DNA of 64,000 bases from positions 1-64,000 of the forward strand of contig FMWZ01000004.1 in the NCBI GenBank assembly GCA_900103495.1. Reading direction: 5' to 3'. The translations under genes were made by a program, and so were the position numbers. Position 1 is the stretch's first letter. Each line of letters starts with the position of its first letter. The notes below the pieces were generated by a model. The model searched no databases and was not told the DNA's origin. It saw only the letters and a list, made by a program, of their open reading frames with translations. Of the stretch, positions 61,995-64,000 are shown one piece after another. The DNA is from Lachnospiraceae bacterium G11 (GTDB taxonomy: Bacteria > Bacillota > Clostridia > Lachnospirales > Lachnospiraceae).

Positions 61995-62065
61995 ACCAAA
62001 AGTAGCAAAAAAATGTCACCTTGATTTCTTAATATTTTCTTAACAAAATATAGTTTGTGATCGGA

Positions 62066-62094
62066 AAGCCCAACACTAGATGTTGGGCTTTTTT
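62066..62094 (+). terminator. Intrinsic terminator of the glycan locus
   Basis: AAGCCCAACA and TGTTGGGCTT form a perfect ten-base stem around CTAGA, then TTTT. Confidence 0.93.
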
Positions 62095-62106
62095 GCATCT
62101 TTTTTG

Positions 62107-62147
62107 AATCGCGATTTTTGAGGAATGCCGAAAAATCGCGATTTTTT
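62107..62147. terminator. Second AT-rich hairpin with palindromic arms
   Basis: AATCGCGATTTTT and AAAAATCGCGATT form a perfect 13-base stem around an eleven-base loop, followed by TTTT. Each arm contains the self-palindrome AATCGCGATT. It can act as a back-up terminator and shields the mraZ promoter from upstream transcription. Confidence 0.7.
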
Positions 62148-62149
62148 AC

Positions 62150-62178
62150 TTGCAATGTGGGAGAAAATGGAGTAGAAT
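62150..62178 (+). promoter_or_regulatory. mraZ promoter
   Basis: -35 TTGCAA (62150-62155) and -10 TAGAAT (62173-62178) are 17 bases apart. The MraZ-type boxes follow immediately downstream. Confidence 0.78.
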
Positions 62179-62188
62179 AACCTTAAAA

Positions 62189-62223
62189 GTGGTGATAAGT
62201 GGTTAGAAGTGGTTCAAAGTGGT
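62189..62223 (+). promoter_or_regulatory. Four MraZ-type GTGGT boxes, 10-bp phased
   Basis: GTGGT occurs at 62189, 62199, 62209 and 62219, each exactly ten bases apart, in the leader of mraZ just after the promoter. MraZ is known to bind GTGG-type repeats before its own gene and repress the division cluster. Four copies fit the ring-shaped multi-subunit protein. Confidence 0.88.
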
Positions 62224-62270
62224 AATTCTTAAGAAATGATTATACCACACATTTGGAGGCGGTGATCGCT

Positions 62271-62702
62271 ATGTATAAAGGTAAATATGTTCATACGATC
62301 GACGCCAAAGGTCGACTGATTGTTCCATCGAAGTTCAGGGAACAGCTTGGAGACAGCTTCGTAGTTACCAAAGGAGCCGACGGATGCCTGACAATCTACG
62401 ATGAGAAGGGCTGGACAGCCTTCGAGGAAACCTTGAGGGAAATGCCCATGAACCGTAAGGAAGTAAGACAGGTGGCAAGATTCTTCCTTTCAGGCGCAGC
62501 GGATGTTGAAGTCGACAAGATGGGGCGAATCCTTATTCCACAGGACTTAAGAGAATACGCAGGACTTGAGAAGGATGTAATCCTTACAGGACTTGCAGAC
62601 AAGATAGAGATTTGGAGCAAAGATCGCTTCGAAGCCGAGAGCGATACTCAGGATATTGCAGATACCCTTGAGAAGATGGCAGATTGGGGCATTCGCATAT
62701 AG
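62271..62702 (+). CDS. mraZ: Transcriptional regulator MraZ
   Basis: The 143-aa protein has two AbrB-like SpoVT halves: MYKGKYVHTIDAKGRLIVPSKFREQLG at the start (split around residue 20) and VEVDKMGRILIPQDLREYAG near 84-103. It forms rings and binds GTGG repeats upstream of its own gene. The ATG at 62271 matches the family start; an in-frame TTG at 62253 is part of the ribosome binding region. First gene of the division and cell wall cluster. Confidence 0.95.
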   Translation: MYKGKYVHTIDAKGRLIVPSKFREQLGDSFVVTKGADGCLTIYDEKGWTAFEETLREMPMNRKEVRQVARFFLSGAADVEVDKMGRILIPQDLREYAGLEKDVILTGLADKIEIWSKDRFEAESDTQDIADTLEKMADWGIRI

Positions 62703-62711
62703 GTTTAGAGA

Positions 62712-63650
62712 ATGGAATTTAATCATTATTCGGTTCTCCTTAAGGAGACAATCGACGAACTTAAGATTAAGCCCGACGGGATATACGTCGATGGAACCCT
62801 TGGCGGTGGCGGACATTCCTATGAGATATGCAAGAAGCTGTCCGACAAAGGGCACCTCTACGGTATAGACCAGGATGAAGCGGCAATCGAAGCTGCCGGC
62901 GAGAGACTTAAGGAGTTTGGCGAGAGAGTAACGATTATAAGATCCAATTACGAATACGCCACCGAGAGACTTAAAGAGATCGGCGTCAAGGGAGTGGACG
63001 GAATAGTCCTTGACCTGGGAGTTTCCTCATATCAGCTTGATAACGAAGAAAGAGGTTTCTCCTACAGATATGATTCAGAACTTGATATGAGAATGGATGA
63101 CAGGCAATCCCTTACAGCCGCAGACATTATAAACGAGTATTCCGAATCTGATCTGTACAGAATAATAAGAGATTACGGCGAAGATAACTTCGCTAAGAAT
63201 ATAGCAAAGCACATAGTGGCAGAGAGAGCCAAAGAGCCCATAAGAACAACGGGACAGCTCAATGAGATTATCAAAGCCGCCATACCTGCCAAGATAAGGG
63301 CGACGGGAGGACATCCTTCAAAGAGAACCTTTCAGGCAATAAGGATTGAGTGCAACAGAGAACTGGATGTACTTAAGAATTCCCTGGATGGAATGATTGA
63401 TTTCCTTAATCCCGGCGGAAGACTTTGCATCATAACCTTCCATTCACTGGAAGACAGAATTGTGAAAAGCGCATTTAAGAAGGCTCAGAACCCTTGCACA
63501 TGTCCACCGGACTTTCCGGTATGTGTCTGCGGCAAGAAGCCTTTGGGTAAAGTAATAACAAACAAGCCGATACTCCCCACGGAAGAGGAGCTGGAGGTAA
63601 ATTCAAGATCTAAGAGCGCGAAACTTAGAGTGTTTGAGAAAAAAGGATGA
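62712..63650 (+). CDS. rsmH: 16S rRNA (cytosine(1402)-N(4))-methyltransferase RsmH
   Basis: The 312-aa enzyme starts [17 protein letters not shown] and has the SAM-binding motif [14 protein letters not shown] (about 25-38), [10 protein letters not shown], an ERGFSYR segment and late [14 protein letters not shown] and [14 protein letters not shown]. It methylates C1402 in 16S rRNA on the small subunit. It lies nine bases after mraZ and is followed by an ftsL-like gene, the standard order. Confidence 0.96.
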   Translation: MEFNHYSVLLKETIDELKIKPDGIYVDGTLGGGGHSYEICKKLSDKGHLYGIDQDEAAIEAAGERLKEFGERVTIIRSNYEYATERLKEIGVKGVDGIVLDLGVSSYQLDNEERGFSYRYDSELDMRMDDRQSLTAADIINEYSESDLYRIIRDYGEDNFAKNIAKHIVAERAKEPIRTTGQLNEIIKAAIPAKIRATGGHPSKRTFQAIRIECNRELDVLKNSLDGMIDFLNPGGRLCIITFHSLEDRIVKSAFKKAQNPCTCPPDFPVCVCGKKPLGKVITNKPILPTEEELEVNSRSKSAKLRVFEKKG

Positions 63651-63668
63651 TCACAAGGAAGTGACAAA

Positions 63669-64000
63669 ATGGCACAGATGAATCAGAGAAGAAACAACAG
63701 AAACACAACTTCATACAGAGACAACCTCTACTATGTACAGGGAAACGTTGTTCCTAAGACTGTTCAGCAGGAAATTGAGGAGCCCATAAAGAGGCTGAGC
63801 CACCACACCGTCAGAAACAGACAGTATGCCAAAAGGATGAATCCCGGGTATATACTTTTTCTCACTGCGGCAATGGTTGTTACAGCTCTTGTTTTGATAT
63901 TCTACATCAGACTTCAGTCCGAGATTACCGGCAACGTTAAGACTATTTCAAGACTTGAGAGCGAGCTTAACACATTAAAGCTTTCAAATGATGAGGCTTA
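63669..64000 (+). CDS. ftsL: FtsL-like cell division protein, 5' part
   Basis: A frame begins at ATG 63669 behind AAGGA and stays open to the window edge (110 codons seen). It has a basic Asn/Arg-rich cytoplasmic tail (about 1-60), one membrane helix (about 62-83, GYILFLTAAMVVTALVLIFYI split) and then a coiled-coil-like segment with ESELNTLKLSNDEA. Position after rsmH and bitopic layout fit FtsL/DivIC-type division proteins. Sequence of this family is weakly conserved, so the call rests mainly on context. Confidence 0.75.
   Translation, partial: MAQMNQRRNNRNTTSYRDNLYYVQGNVVPKTVQQEIEEPIKRLSHHTVRNRQYAKRMNPGYILFLTAAMVVTALVLIFYIRLQSEITGNVKTISRLESELNTLKLSNDEA

Noticed and set aside
1-64000. CRISPR arrays, tRNA and rRNA genes, prophage
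   Set aside because: No regularly spaced identical repeats, cloverleaf-like sequences, rRNA motifs or phage structural genes were recognised by eye on either strand; a tRNA scan would settle it.

Overview
The window reads as a Lachnospiraceae (Clostridia) chromosome, most like rumen or gut Butyrivibrio and its relatives. The reasons are moderate GC, strong AGGAGG-type ribosome binding sites, intrinsic terminators, Firmicutes promoters (TTGACA/TATAAT), lipoprotein solute-binding proteins with a Cys lipobox, LplB/LipO-type carbohydrate ABC systems, a membrane-anchored AraC (YesN-like) regulator, a sortase with an LPXTG-like substrate, and the mraZ-rsmH-ftsL start of a division cluster. Species assignment is inference. 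No phage, CRISPR array, tRNA or rRNA was seen.

Layout. (1) 1-343: 3' end of a group II intron, with maturase C-terminus and domains V/VI. It abuts and supplies the stop codon of an opposing Rrf2-family regulator gene. (2) 317-6050: a sulfur/cysteine region. It has the Rrf2 regulator, a divergent MalY/PatB-type C-S lyase, cysK behind a Cys-codon-rich leader peptide and an intrinsic terminator, a polar amino acid (probably cystine) ABC transporter, and a 70-aa protein of unknown function. Near-identical 17-bp imperfect palindromes overlap the -35 boxes of malY and cysK. (3) 6163-12620: a chemoreceptor, then a response regulator, a kinase without membrane segments, and a MacB/Bce-like ABC exporter pair. 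(4) 12643-17111: a CUT1 sugar ABC operon. (5) 17155-20917, minus strand: a dicarboxylate/amino acid symporter, metY and a LysR regulator with a good LysR box at about -66 of metY. (6) 20938-22698: an OB-fold-like lipoprotein and an FRG-domain protein. (7) 22823-32441: a large signalling block of two HD-GYP proteins, a propeller-type hybrid kinase (HK-REC-HPt) and a two-receiver response regulator. (8) 32470-40077: a TetR regulator, a heterodimeric ABC exporter, a pectinacetylesterase-like hydrolase and a GH2 enzyme in overlapping genes. (9) 40090-45866: a 1670-aa sortase-anchored surface protein and its sortase. (10) 46018-49738: an XRE-TPR protein, a zinc-type macrodomain protein, ychF and a GNAT acetyltransferase. 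(11) 49755-62094: a glycan locus with two permeases, two paralogous binding proteins, a GH123/DUF4091-like enzyme, a secreted lipoprotein with three tandem GH16 domains and a YesN-like regulator. (12) 62107-64000: mraZ with four GTGGT boxes, rsmH and the start of an ftsL-like gene.

How the parts fit. The first 20 kb holds two sulfur amino acid loci: Rrf2/cysK with transport, and LysR/metY. The candidate cysteine attenuator in front of cysK (36-codon leader with CCMCC, hairpin, terminator) is the most interesting regulatory structure. The signalling block probably couples extracellular sensing to c-di-GMP breakdown. The glycan locus probably cuts a polysaccharide outside the cell with the triple GH16 lipoprotein, imports the products, and finishes degradation inside with the DUF4091 enzyme, under the YesN-like regulator.
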